64,000 nt of DNA, from positions 46,341,983 through 46,405,982 of the forward strand of contig CM060306.1 of the NCBI GenBank assembly GCA_030674185.1, given 5' to 3'. This document shows positions 11,527-23,030 of the stretch, piece by piece; within the stretch, counting starts at the first letter, position 1, and the number at the start of each line of letters is the position of its first letter. The notes under the pieces are model-generated. The model made no database searches and had not been told where the DNA came from. It saw only the letters and a list, made by a program, of their open reading frames with translations. A program made the position numbers and the translations under genes. Source of the DNA: Monoplex corrugatus. Its lineage: Eukaryota > Mollusca > Gastropoda > Littorinimorpha > Ranellidae.

Positions 11527-11690
11527 GTGTGTGTGTGAGTGTGTGTTGGTGTGTGTGTGCGTGTGCGTGTGTGTGTGTGTGCGTGTGTTGTGTGTGCGTG
11601 TGTGTGTGTGTTTACTGTAAGCGCTTAGGGCTTTTTTTAGATTAAGCGCCATAAATGTTCACTATTATATTATTATTATTATAGTTTAGT
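11335..11690 (+). mobile_element. 5'-truncated LINE 3' end (same family as 57,025-58,315)
   Basis: The start encodes a remnant like FKSSLKTTL, the last residues of the LINE ORF. A long (TG)n follows (11,456-11,612). The end GTAAGCGCTTAGGG ... TTAAGCGCCATAAATGTTCA and an ATT-rich tail match the 3' terminus of the element at 58,230-58,315. It is inserted in the likely hyccin 3'UTR. Confidence 0.65.
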
Positions 11691-13560
11691 TTAAGTCCAA
11701 CAGTAACAGTTGAGACATCTCAACTGAAATGTGATAACACTTGTGGTCACTGTGACTGTAATAATAGATTTCACTCAAAGTTTTTGCATACAGACTTTTT
11801 GATAAGTGACCAGACTCGTTTTACAACTTTCAGAAAGACCCGTCAACAAGCAGATGAGAAAACATCATAGACATTTCTTTTTTCCTCTCTGTTTTTTTCT
11901 GTAGACAGAGCCTTGCTTTGTGTCAGTTATATCTGTTCCTTTGAAAAAAAAAAAGAGATGCATAGACATGGAACCGATTAGATTACACCTGAACATTTAA
12001 ATCAGAAGGATATTTGTGGGACTGAAGAGAACGGGTATTATTGATCACAGATATCTTCAGCTAAGGCTTTATTCAGAAATAGAACAAGTTGCATTTCTGT
12101 AATTAAATTAGCCCAGCAAATTTTCTTGACATAGTTTGCTTTGTTGTTGTCTGAACTCTGCAACATGTTCACAGATTTCTTTTAATGATGTTATTTGTCT
12201 TTGTACATTCGGATGTTGTCCCCTTCATCTGAAAAAACGTGTGCGTACACGCACATGCACACACAGAGTCCCGCCACCTTGCACACTTGTGGAAGATTAT
12301 GGAAGATAGAGGTGGACTGAGAATGAAGAGTGTTTAAATGCAAGTGACATGCCACACTCTCAAGTGTAAATATGAAATCCATTTGGGGGAGGTGGCAGGG
12401 GGTAGGGGAGGAGTTAATGGACAGGCAGACATGAAGAAGAAGCAGTGTTAGTCACAAGTTTGACCAGCTCATAGTGGCAGATGCATATCAGTGTTGTGGT
12501 CAGTGTAAGGAATCTCACTTAAGACCAGAATATTTCATACTGTTGTCTCACTATGTGAGGTTTGTATGGTATAATTTTTTGTAGCATCTCACTTGACAGA
12601 AGACATCCTGTAGTTCCTCCTGACAAGATGTTTGTCAGTGTGTTGTATAATTTTTGTTGAATGTCTGCATACTAATCTTAGACCTTTGAAGCATGTGCCA
12701 AGGAGTTGCTGTTTGATTTTTTTTTATCTGTAAATTGCAACATATTTTTTAATGGCTGTTAACAGTGCTCATAAAATGGTCTTGTTCTGCAGTGCTAAAA
12801 ATAAGTAGCCATTGTTTAGTTTTGAAAAAGGTGTGGTAGATATTGGCTGTCAGATTAATTTCTTAAGGGCAATGCCCAGTTCATACTCACTGCTTTGCTT
12901 TCCTTGACCCTGAGCAGTGCTGGGAATCTGTTCACAGTGGTTACATGCACAAGGTTTTCCATGCCACAAACAAGGCTTGATCGGGCCTGTGCAGTTAAGT
13001 GCTGTGCCTCCTGGTTATCCAGAGTCCATGGATATGACCTAGTCTGATGCATTGCAAGGCAGGCAGACTTGTTACAGAGACATGACACATATTCTGCAGG
13101 TTTGACAAGTGGTACAACAGTGCTGAACACATTGCCTTGTGTCTTGATTGACAGAAAACTGTTCTTCCATACTCTCAGTGTGTGTGTGTGTTGTGATATG
13201 ACTGTGTAGAATGGCACACTACACTGGTGAGTTCTTTTAGCAGAGCTTGCCTTATGGCATGTATGCACTGTTAACTTATTTTGTAACGTTTTGTTGCTTA
13301 TTTGATATGTTAATGTTGAGACAGAATCTTTTTAAGTATGAGCCATCATTTGTTAATGTTGAGACAGAATCTTTTAAGTATGAGCCATCATTGATGTAAA
13401 TATAGTTAGTTGGGGTGATCGGCCGGGAGGGGAGGAGACAGAACCTGGTATTGGTTGTTGCATGCAATATAGCAGTCTAGCAAGTGTTTTAACTTGTTGC
13501 ATTCAAATTCAAGTATAGAAAAGAGACAGAAGTACCGGAAATAAGAGAGTAATACCAGTT
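11691..13560. other. Non-coding stretch downstream of the hyccin stop
   Basis: No gene or mobile element was recognised. It holds a 42-bp tandem duplication (about 13,300-13,395, key TGTTGAGACAGAATCTTTT). Confidence 0.5.
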
Positions 13561-13585
13561 CACCTTTTTGGATTGTTTCTGGAAA

Positions 13586-13587
<2 letters not shown>

Positions 13588-13631
<44 letters not shown>

Positions 13632-13850
13632 GTGTGTGCGCGTGTGCGCGTGTGCGTGTATGTTCTAATTTAAAGATATTTTACCTTCATATATTGAATG
13701 AAGGAAACTTGTTTAAACTATTTGGTCTATATTGTGAATTATGATAAACTTGGTCACAGGTCACAAATAAGAAAGAAGCAAGATAATATATATATATATA
13801 TATATATAATATATATATTTTATGTATATATACATATATATATATGTAGA
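13588..13850. repeat. (TG)n and (TA)n microsatellites
   Basis: TG/CG tract 13,588-13,660 and TA tract about 13,786-13,848, in the likely hyccin 3'UTR. Confidence 0.9.
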
Positions 13851-13859
13851 GAGAGAGAG

Positions 13860-15960
13860 AGGATTCTTTCAAATCTTTAAGATGACTTAAAGCCACCAGT
13901 TTCAATATTCAATTGAAAATGACTATTAGATTTTGTCTCAGTGGTGAAGGGGGGATGAGTAGCCTGAAGGTGGGTAGTGGGTACTTCGTTAAATATTGGT
14001 CTGTACGCTGGTTTAAGTGCCATAACCAATTAATACGCTGGTTGTGAATTATCTGTCAAGTGTGTTGTCAGAGTCAGGTGTGGCCTGATAGACAAAACGG
14101 TGATGTGGGTGTTAAGAATAACAACTGGTCAGTCATGGTCATGATCTGTCCTGATGAGCTCTTGTACTCCAGAGTCACCACTCTGAAACATGACTTTTGT
14201 TGATTAGTTTAATAAGGCCATTCCAGAATATTTCTCTTTTTGGTTGTAGTAACTTTTGTGTGATAGGTGAATTGTTCAAGTTGTCATGGTCTGTCAAACG
14301 GTCCTGGGTATATTTATCCAGTGGAGCCACTCCATTATGTGTAGAGACTGAAGGAGAATAAGCCATGGTCTGTCAGAAAACAAAAAGTGTCTTGACTTGT
14401 CACAAAAAAATACAAGACTGTTCATTACAGCGTGAAATCTTTCACAACATCAGCATTGAAAATAGTATATGTTACCCTCAGAGTCCAAAGCGTTTTCATG
14501 TTTAAAACGGGATGTAGGGACTTATACAGACGAGCACATAATCAGCTTCAAAACTGGAGACGAGCACTTTGTCAGCTTCACTATTCTGGTGTAAAGCTGA
14601 AAGCGCTTTGAGAACATTACATCAAAGCCTATCACCAGTTATCCCGCTCCTCACACATTTAAGTTTTTGACCTGTTGTATTATCACTAATAAGAAAATAT
14701 AAAACCACACAAAGAATGGGCACTGAGAGTAGCACTTTAACATAATGATTTTGGTTTGAAAAAAGGCTTGTCTTGCACAGTTATACCTATACAGTGACTA
14801 ATAAAATGCTCATTTCAGACTTAAGCTGTTGACTATCAAATGTGCTTGTCATTATGACTTGTTTGTATCTTTCTTATCATAGTGTGTTTGTATGTGCACG
14901 CATGTGTAGAGGAAAGATAAAGAGATTTGCTCCTGCATATGTAGTACCAGCAATTGTATTAACCTGTTGGTACTGTTGTGCGAGATATGTGATTACTGGA
15001 CTGTATACATGTATAATATTATATACTATGAGAGTTTATCATAATCATTTTATAGAGTTTATCAGAATTTTTTTTTTATTATAAAGTAACAGTAGCCCTT
15101 GATACTACTACATTTGTAATCTGCTGCTAGGGCTTGACATACTGGCAATTTCGTTTTGTAACTTTTGTATATGTTTCTCATAACATAGTATGCTGTGGTG
15201 TGGTTTGTATTCAGTTTCACACTGCTTTGTTATGTCAGTATTTTATATCATTCCAAAATCTAAAAATCCATGTGTATGTGTGCGTGTTCCTACCTGAATT
15301 TAATCTCATTATGTACATGAGCCATAAAAGTGTGTTGGATAACATTATCACACATCTTGGTTATAAATGTTATGGTATTTAGTTCAATGTCTAATACTCC
15401 AATACAGTTATTCATGAGTGGTGCCGACTTTGTTTGTGGTTTTGAGATCACAAAACCACATTGTACGATAATTGCTTTTAAAGTGTTGAATGACATTATC
15501 AGAAATAATTCATCTGACAATTAACATCAGTCAGTCATTGTTCTACAGTTGTTTTATTAGCAGTGTTTATAGAGAATCAGCTAAAATACAACCAGGCCTT
15601 AGTTATGGTAGCATCTCTGTCACAGTAAAAAACACCTTTTTGATCAGAAACTTAGATAGTTTTTGATAATCTGCAAGTTGACAGAAGCTGATGACCAGAG
15701 TCGATCAGTACTAACTGATATTTGTAACAAATTGACAGTAGCTGGTTACTAGAGTTAGTGACAACTAACAGATGTATGTTTACTGTCTTTTTTTTCTTGC
15801 TTCGTGATAACAGGAAATCATTTTGTTTGACACTAAGTACATTAATTTGTAAAGTACACTCACTTCACTGAATCATTATCAGAGAAAGCTTGTATGCTCA
15901 TGTTAAATAATGCTTGATAATTTCTTAATAGGTTTTAAATGAGACAGTACACAGAAAACA
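13860..15960. other. Non-coding stretch, nothing recognised
   Basis: AT-rich unique sequence with an AATAAA at 14800-14805. No ORF with recognisable homology on either strand. Confidence 0.5.
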
Positions 15961-16090
15961 GCTGCAAACACACACACACACACACACAAATAAAACAGGT
16001 ACTAAATGTTTTTCTTCAGTGGTTATTATGCACAGTGCAATCACTGAATCAGAATGTTCTTGTTATAGGTGTGTGTGTGTAGTTCAGAAT

Positions 16091-16295
16091 AATTGAAACA
16101 AGTATATATCTGCAAGACTATTGATGTAAATTGTAATGAAACAAGTATTTGCAAGATTATGCATGAAATGAAACAAGTATTTTACAAGATTGTGTATGAA
16201 ATGAAACAAGGATCTGCAAGATTATTGATATAATTTGACATAAAACAAGTAATTGCAATATTATTGATGTAAAAGAAATTCTGCAACTATGTAAT
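16091..16295. repeat. Degenerate tandem repeat, about 45-bp unit
   Basis: Four to five imperfect units sharing GAAACAAGTAT, TTGCAAGATTAT and TTGATGTAAA. Confidence 0.7.
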
Positions 16296-16799
16296 GATTT
16301 TGAGTGAACTTATACCAGGTGCTCAGATTCATCAAACTTTCATGTTTGTTTTACAATAAGCAAAACTAGAATTGCTGTTTGCTGTGAAACAATAAATCAT
16401 GAAAATACCTATTTTGTAAAAAGAATGTTTTTATTTTTAAGTAAAACCAATCAAACCTTGAATACAAATAAGTAGGGAGATATCAGATTTCTGTTCTTTT
16501 TATAACTTAAAAACGTGGTTCCTTTTTCTTTTAAAAGTCACCTGACTAAAGTAAGCTTTAATCAACATTAAGGTGCTGGATAGTTGTGTTTGATGTGCAT
16601 ACAGTATGTGTGAATGCAACTGTTTTGATTTGAATGTCATCTAGGTGAGAAATTTTCCATCATTTTGCTTCTAATTTCCATGTCCATTTTTCAGGGTTTT
16701 TTTGTTTTTTTTTAACTCTTTGTCTGTTTCCTAATCTGCATTGTGAATTTGAAATAATGTTAAGTCGGGTTCATCAAGCAGCTATCAGCATTGTTTTGA

Positions 16800-16852
<53 letters not shown>
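16800..16852. repeat. (CA)n microsatellite
   Basis: A pure CA tract. Confidence 0.95.
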
Positions 16853-16854
<2 letters not shown>

Positions 16855-17419
16855 AGCATTATGAAACAAGACTCAAAATGACAAACAGGCATCTACCTCT
16901 GGAACAGATATCTAGCAAGGAACTGGGCTCTTGGTGACTTTGTGCAAAAAGTCCCACATGGCTGCAGGACAAAAATAGTAGGGGTGATTGATTAATGATA
17001 TACAGAAAAGTTGAACATGATTGTTTGGTGATGTATTGAAGTTGAACATCCATGCAATCTGTTATTCCCAACATCTGAGTGATATGTACATAGACTTGTT
17101 GTCATTATGGAACTTTATACAAATGGTTCAAGTGATATTGAACAAGTGTAGAAATGATGGAGTGTATCTCTGAAGTGGATTGAAATAAAGTAATGACAAG
17201 TTTGTCGTTTGAGTGATGGAGTTGTGGCTGCCTGTGTTTGAGGTTATTTTGTGATTGTATGAAGAGTGAAATGTCATCCAGATTGCTGCTATGTTTGTTG
17301 TGTGTACTGGTAGTGGAACTGAATGCAGGGTACAGGAAGTATTGTTCAGTACATTGTGAATGAGGTGATTATGTAATGGTGGTGGTTAGTGGCATGCAAA
17401 GTGCTGAGGGCTTACTTTT

Positions 17420-17755
17420 TGAAGAGAACATTGTTGGGGAAGGGTATGTGAATGCTAGAAGTGTTTATTGACATGTTGGATGGGACCACTGTTGGGGATG
17501 GGTATGTGTGTTTCTATGACACATTGTTTAATAACACTGTTGGAAAGAGTATGTGAAAACTAAGATTGTTTCTTTGATACATGAATGGGACCACTGTTGA
17601 AAATGGGATATGTGAATAGCAGTAGTGTTTCAATGACACACTTGATGGGACAGTATTGTGGAGGGGTATGTGAATACTAGGAGTGTTTCTGTGACACATT
17701 AGATAGTACAGCTGCTGGGGAGGGTGATGTGAATACTATAGTGTTTCCAGGGTAG
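17420..17755. repeat. Degenerate tandem repeat, about 55-60-bp unit
   Basis: About six imperfect units sharing GGGACCACTGTTGG, GGGTATGTGAATACTAG and GTGTTTCTNTGACACAT. It lies between the two convergent genes. Confidence 0.75.
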
Positions 17756-18074
17756 TTGGATGTAGTAATTCACACATATTATGGAGTCCTTTTTTTCTTC
17801 ACACAGAAAAGCTGGACATATTCCTGACTTGTCATCAAGAGCTTGAAGCTTAAGAGTGATTTAGTATTCTTCAATTTTGATTACACACTAAATGTACTCT
17901 TTTAATTAATATCAGTTAAGGAAAAATGAATCGGTGATGAAAGCTGAAAGCGTTCAACGTGTTTCCACTTGCCAGTGAGCTGGTTGACTTTGTATAAGAG
18001 CCGCAGACTTGGCTTTAATTCGCCCCCCCGATCCTCTGCCACATAGTACTCCATTGTTCCTTTTTTCCCTTCGC

Positions 18075-18165
18075 TTCCATTGCAGCCTCCCCTGGAGTCT
18101 GTCAGATAAGACGGCAGACTGGGTGGAGCACATACAGAATTATCCAAGTGAGATGACCCCTACTT
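18075..18165 (+). mobile_element. SINE family 2, 3' fragment
   Basis: GGAGTCTGTCAGAT then GGGTGGAGCACATACAGAAT and AAGTGAGATGA match the 3' half of the SINE copies at 21,905, 52,437 and 55,990. Confidence 0.55.
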
Positions 18166-18535
18166 GAGTAAGCTCTGAACTCCAAGTATCCAAACAAGAT
18201 ATCCATTATCAATTTACATGCATCAACTCTTCACAAAACTGGAGAGCATGCTCAAGCCACACATTCATGTCACTGTGAAAACCAACCTACATTATCCATA
18301 AACTTCCAGTTACAACACTGACATGCAACACTACAGTGCTAGCTGAACAACCAGGACACAACATGTGGGGACAGCAGGCATATAAACCATACAGCATACC
18401 GTCATCAGGTTTGAACATATCAATCTTCATGATTGTGGCTATAGCTGTAAAACCCATTTGCCAAATGGAACTTTGAGAATGCAATGCTGGCTTCAATATC
18501 TTGTGTGATTTATATAGACTTCATCCCAAGAGGCT

Positions 18536-18561
18536 TTTATTTGTTCATTTATTTATTTATT
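18536..18561 (-). promoter_or_regulatory. Candidate poly(A) signal cluster for the collagen gene
   Basis: On the minus strand this AT-rich patch holds several overlapping AATAAA hexamers (plus-strand TTTATT at 18536, 18548, 18552 and 18556). It would imply a 3'UTR of about 7 kb. Other AATAAA copies closer to the stop (for example near 20,005, 20,031 and 22,444) are equally possible. Confidence 0.3.
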
Positions 18562-19937
18562 TCATTATTCTTTTTATTATTTGGGGTTGCTCACTTTCAA
18601 CACTGCAATCAATACTTTTTATGCCATACACTTAATTACTGTGTTACAGCAAATTAGTATCTTCACTATACAACATAATTATATTGCACAGGCTTAATGA
18701 AATAATAAGCTACATAACATGATACTCCTTGAGCTAAGTATCGCAGCTGAGAGAGGAGTGTAAAGAACACATACCAAACACACTGTGGCAAGAATGCATC
18801 AGGTTACACGCATGTCATAAGGAAGCAAAGTTACATGCATACCACGAGGATGCAAAAACTCAATGAAATGTCAAAAGAAATAATATACATTCACACAGGT
18901 CATCCAGTCACATACCTAGCACAAAGACACACAGACACACACACTCACACAGACTTAAGGTCACAGTAGCACCACCTCACTTTGGTTTATTGCGTAATAG
19001 TATCAAGCTGGGTAAGACACAGATCTAAATGATACACAAGTTCGCATTTATCATCAACATATAATATATGGATCCAACTGCTACACAATTTTATATAATC
19101 AATCACCAGAGGTTTAACAGACATAATAATATTCCTGTCAGCGTATGTAAGACAGTGACCTAACCTAAACAGAACTGCATATACTACCGTGATCAAGCTG
19201 ACACAGAACTTCGTATCATAAAATCATGTATGTAGAAGACTGTGATCTAACTAATACACAGCGGTTAATTATCATCATCAAGCTAAATGGTGATCTGGTA
19301 GAAAACTTGAAAGATCATCATCAAAGTGTCTATGACAATAACCTGACATGTAACAAGTCAGTAATCTGACTGGTAGGCCTACCAATCATTTGCTGTGGAG
19401 AAATTTAAAGTAACTATCTCAGCAGAGGATCTAGGAAGAACATATAAGAGCAATCGAAACTACCATCCATCTTTTGAACAACAGTAAAAACTACCCTCAG
19501 GAGTTTATCGATCTATCTTGTAATTCTTGAACAAATTGAGACTGAAGTAAATATTGGGGTGTGGGGGATGCAGATGTGAGGGAAAAGATCCCAAGTAAAT
19601 CAATTTAACCCTTAAAGCACCAGCCTTTTTCAAATTTTTTTTTGGCTGTAGCATTGAATATACAGTATTTTTGAAAATCTAACTCCATTATTTATGAATA
19701 TTTTTTTCTTGAGAACAATAATTTGCTGAGTCCTGGTACGTGTGAAAATCATAGCTTTCTTTTTCTTCAGAACATTATCCTCCCATAATAAAAAGCCAAC
19801 AGTTGTACAGTATGGTCTCTTTAATGGTCACACACACATAATAATGATTTAGATATTGCAGGAACGAGAAATGGTGCAGGACAAGACAATTGGAAGTGTT
19901 TTTTAAAAATCCTTTTTACTTTATTTTTTTCTTACAC

Positions 19938-20058
19938 AGGAACCAGAAACACAAAAATAGAACCAGAATGTGTATTTAATATAACAAGACAAGGCAGGTG
20001 TACATTTCTGTTTATTAAATATGCACTCTGATTTTATTTTCATGTTTTTCTGGTTCCT
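19938..20058. mobile_element. Foldback MITE, copy 1
   Basis: A 121-bp near-palindrome with ends AGGAACCAGAAACAC and TTTTTCTGGTTCCT. Internal TATTTAATATAACAAGAC and CAGGTG are shared with copy 2 at 34,487-34,605. No ORF. Confidence 0.7.
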
Positions 20059-20459
20059 GTTTGTTAAAATGCAGATGATCACACTTATCTTGGTTTTCTT
20101 ACAAAGTCATATAAGCTCTGTTGAAGAATTTCTTAACTTCAAAAATGTCTGTAACCCAAAAAAAAAAAAAAAAATGCTTGGTTAAAATGTTCTGTGTTTA
20201 GTGTGAATAAAAAGTCAAATGTGTTAGCCTAGGCCAACTGCATAGGTACTGTGTTAAAGCGCTTTTGGACACTATCACAGCCAACACTTGACACAAACAA
20301 TGTCATTCACAGATCAGGTGTAAAATTGGCTTAAAACTGACTAAATGAATAAGCTTATACATAACATTAGAAGACAAATTATTCGAAAGATTTAAACGAA
20401 AACACATCTAAAATACAAACAATTGAGAAATGAAATGTCAACAAATTACCAGGTAAATT

Positions 20460-20733
20460 ACTAAACAAATATATGATCTGCCAAATGAACTAAAATAAGT
20501 ATTTTTCATAAACAAATAATTAAATGATTACAAACAAAAAAAATATATTGGCAATCACAAAATCGAAATTAATCTTATTAACACAAAATAAGGTCAGACT
20601 AAACAAATATATGATCTGCGAAATGAACTAAAATAAGTATTTTTCATGAATTAATAATCAAATGATTCAACTAAAAAAAAGTATTGGCAATCACAAAACT
20701 GAAATTAATTTTATCAACACAAAATAAGGTCAT
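20460..20733. repeat. 138-bp tandem duplication
   Basis: Two diverged copies starting ACTAAACAAATATATGATCT at 20460 and 20598, both ending ACACAAAATAAGGTCA. Confidence 0.85.
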
Positions 20734-21904
20734 AATGTGAACAGATCACCACATACCATTATTGAAAACAAGCCATAACTTATTGGGGGAAAAAAAAAAA
20801 AAAAGGAAAAAAGCAAAATACAAAGAAACTGAAAAAGACTACCTAGCAGTTTTAGTCTACAATCTCTAATATAAGTGGTATGCAACTGCTTCAATTGGTA
20901 ATCTATTGACTGTATCAACACACTAAGCAAACATGTAGGCTGCAAATCAGCATACAGTAGTATACATGCAAAACATTATACTCATCAGCAGCATTTGCAT
21001 AAACTGGAGTCAAAATTTATATTTGCCATGCAAACTAACATGCCAAGGAAAGTTTAGCTGATTATAACTACACAATGAAATTCAGGAAAAGGAAAAATCT
21101 TTGATAAAGCATTTTGGTGAATGTCACTTAAGATAATTTATGAACGATAAAACTGTTTTGATGACCATTTTTTAAAATGCATGTGTACACCTTAAAATCT
21201 ACAAAACATATATACATATGAACTCCATACAAAAGGTAAGCTCAAAGGGAAAATAGAGAATACAAGGGGAAGGGAGGGGAGGGTTCTCATTAGCATGAAG
21301 ATGCCACAAACATATAAAACGGTAAAAGTTTAATGAGCATTACAATCATGAAAGCAAAAGCATACATATAAACAGTATTACTTCCAACAGCTGACAGCAT
21401 TCTAGACTTCAGTTAAAAAATCAAACAGCATGCATTATCCATACTGTGCAACAACTTCACAACATCCACATTTACATTCATGCATCTTCTTTCAGTTGCT
21501 CAACCAGCTTGCTCCTCTTGTGCTAAATCACTCCGTGGACAAGTTACCATTCCATCTTTCAAACAACATTTGATCATGCAGCTCAATAGTGCTGAAAGGC
21601 AAGCATTCGTTAATCCAGATTTGCTGATTTACTAAACCATTCTTAACCAGCAGATGACAATTTTTTGTTTTTTGTTTTCAAAAGTTAATCAGTAAATTAA
21701 CAGGTATGTTTTAAACATGTGAGGAATAAGAAATTGTCTCGCAATTATTTGTTGCATTCTATCTGATCATAATTTGACAGACGTCAGATGTATTTAGAAT
21801 GCACACGTAAAAAATGTTCACTGAAGTACAAGTTATGTTCTCGCACCATGCATCTCTAGCACTTCAAACTTCTTAATGATGATTTATTTGGAATTTAGAT
21901 TTTG

Positions 21905-22253
21905 TTCAAGAGGGATTCATTGCACTTGCATGATTCCACATGCAATCCACCCAAATTTGCCAATAATCTGGCAAATATTTTGAACCTGCACAAAACCCTG
22001 TGTACTGGTCAGGTCTTGAAATGGAAGGGGGGGCAGGGAGAGAATGGGACATACAAAATGATAAGGGTTGTTAATATGAGCAGCTAACAGTTTTATACTG
22101 CAAGCTGCAAATGAACTCCAGATATCCAAGTCCATGGCTTTATCAACATAGCCAGCCAGGCTGCACTGTGGAAAAAAACTGCGGTCAACACAAGGGTCAA
22201 ATCCATCACTCTGCATTACCAGCATGGAGCTCTAACCAACTGAGCTAATAGGC
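21905..22253 (-). mobile_element. tRNA-derived SINE, family 2
   Basis: On the minus strand the head reads GCCTATTAGCTCAGTTGGTT (A box at 22,237-22,248) with B box GGATTTGACCC (22,194-22,204). The body contains CCATTTCAAGACCT, GGTGGATTGCATGTGGAAT and CTCTTGAACAAA, shared with copies at 52,437 and 55,990. Same sense as the collagen gene. Confidence 0.72.
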
Positions 22254-22956
22254 CTTTAGCAAAATTTGAGTTCTGACAGTGATAAAGTCCCCTGGATATT
22301 GCAACTCAGCATCTGTTACATTAAGGTGCACTATTGATCTCTGCAACATTCACCATCCAAAGCAGAAAATTCTGCAAATACGTCACATCTTTTTCACCTC
22401 TCCTCAAACCAAAACTTTTCAAATCGAAACTTGAGACTTCGTTCTTTATTGTAACAACAACAACAAGTGCATACTAACAGTGGTGTGTGAGGGTGATATG
22501 TGTGCGTGTGTTGTGTATGTCATGTGTTCACGCAAGCACGGTTGAGTGCATGTGCATGCATGTTTATGAAGGTCATATAATGTGTGTTTTTGTGAGTGCA
22601 AAGTATGTGTGTGTACATACTCCTGCGTGTGCCTGTGCCCTCCTAAAACTGTACGAATCCAATATGTATACACATGAACACACACATAGATTTTCACTAG
22701 ACATTCTCAAAAACACAGACAATCAACACTTTCGTAAGATGGAAAAGAACAGTTCAGATCAGAATGTAATTCTCTGTATGTGACGTTAGCTCCTCCCACA
22801 TGTAACAAATTGATCAATGCTCACAAGTCGCACATTTCTTTCACATTATGCACTCAAATAGAACAGTTTTAATACTTGCTGAATAAAGAATCTACCAAGT
22901 ACATTAACATGTAGTCTATTCATGAAAAGGAATTAGTCAGGTCCATTCATATCCTG

Positions 22957-22960
<4 letters not shown>

Positions 22961-23007
<47 letters not shown>

Positions 23008-23030
23008 TGCGTGTGCGTGTGCGCGCGCAC
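22961..23030. repeat. (TG)n microsatellite
   Basis: TG tract with GTGCG interruptions. The rest of 23,030-25,558 shows only A-rich runs and no gene. Confidence 0.95.

Larger units (their letters stand above)
10495..17210 (+). other. Probable hyccin 3'UTR, end unknown
   Basis: No coding exon is visible after the stop. AATAAA hexamers occur at 14800-14805, 15989-15994, 16391-16396 and 17184-17189. The last is followed by a GT-rich stretch (gtttgtcgtttgagtg) and is the best distal poly(A) candidate. The stretch holds a LINE 3' tail (about 11,335-11,690), microsatellites, and short tandem duplications near 10,980-11,130, 11,263-11,330 and 13,300-13,395. Transcript extent is inference. Confidence 0.45.

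Noticed and set aside
22185..22253. A tRNA gene on the minus strand
   Set aside because: The A and B boxes are good, but the acceptor stem does not close and the sequence continues into a SINE body found elsewhere in the window.
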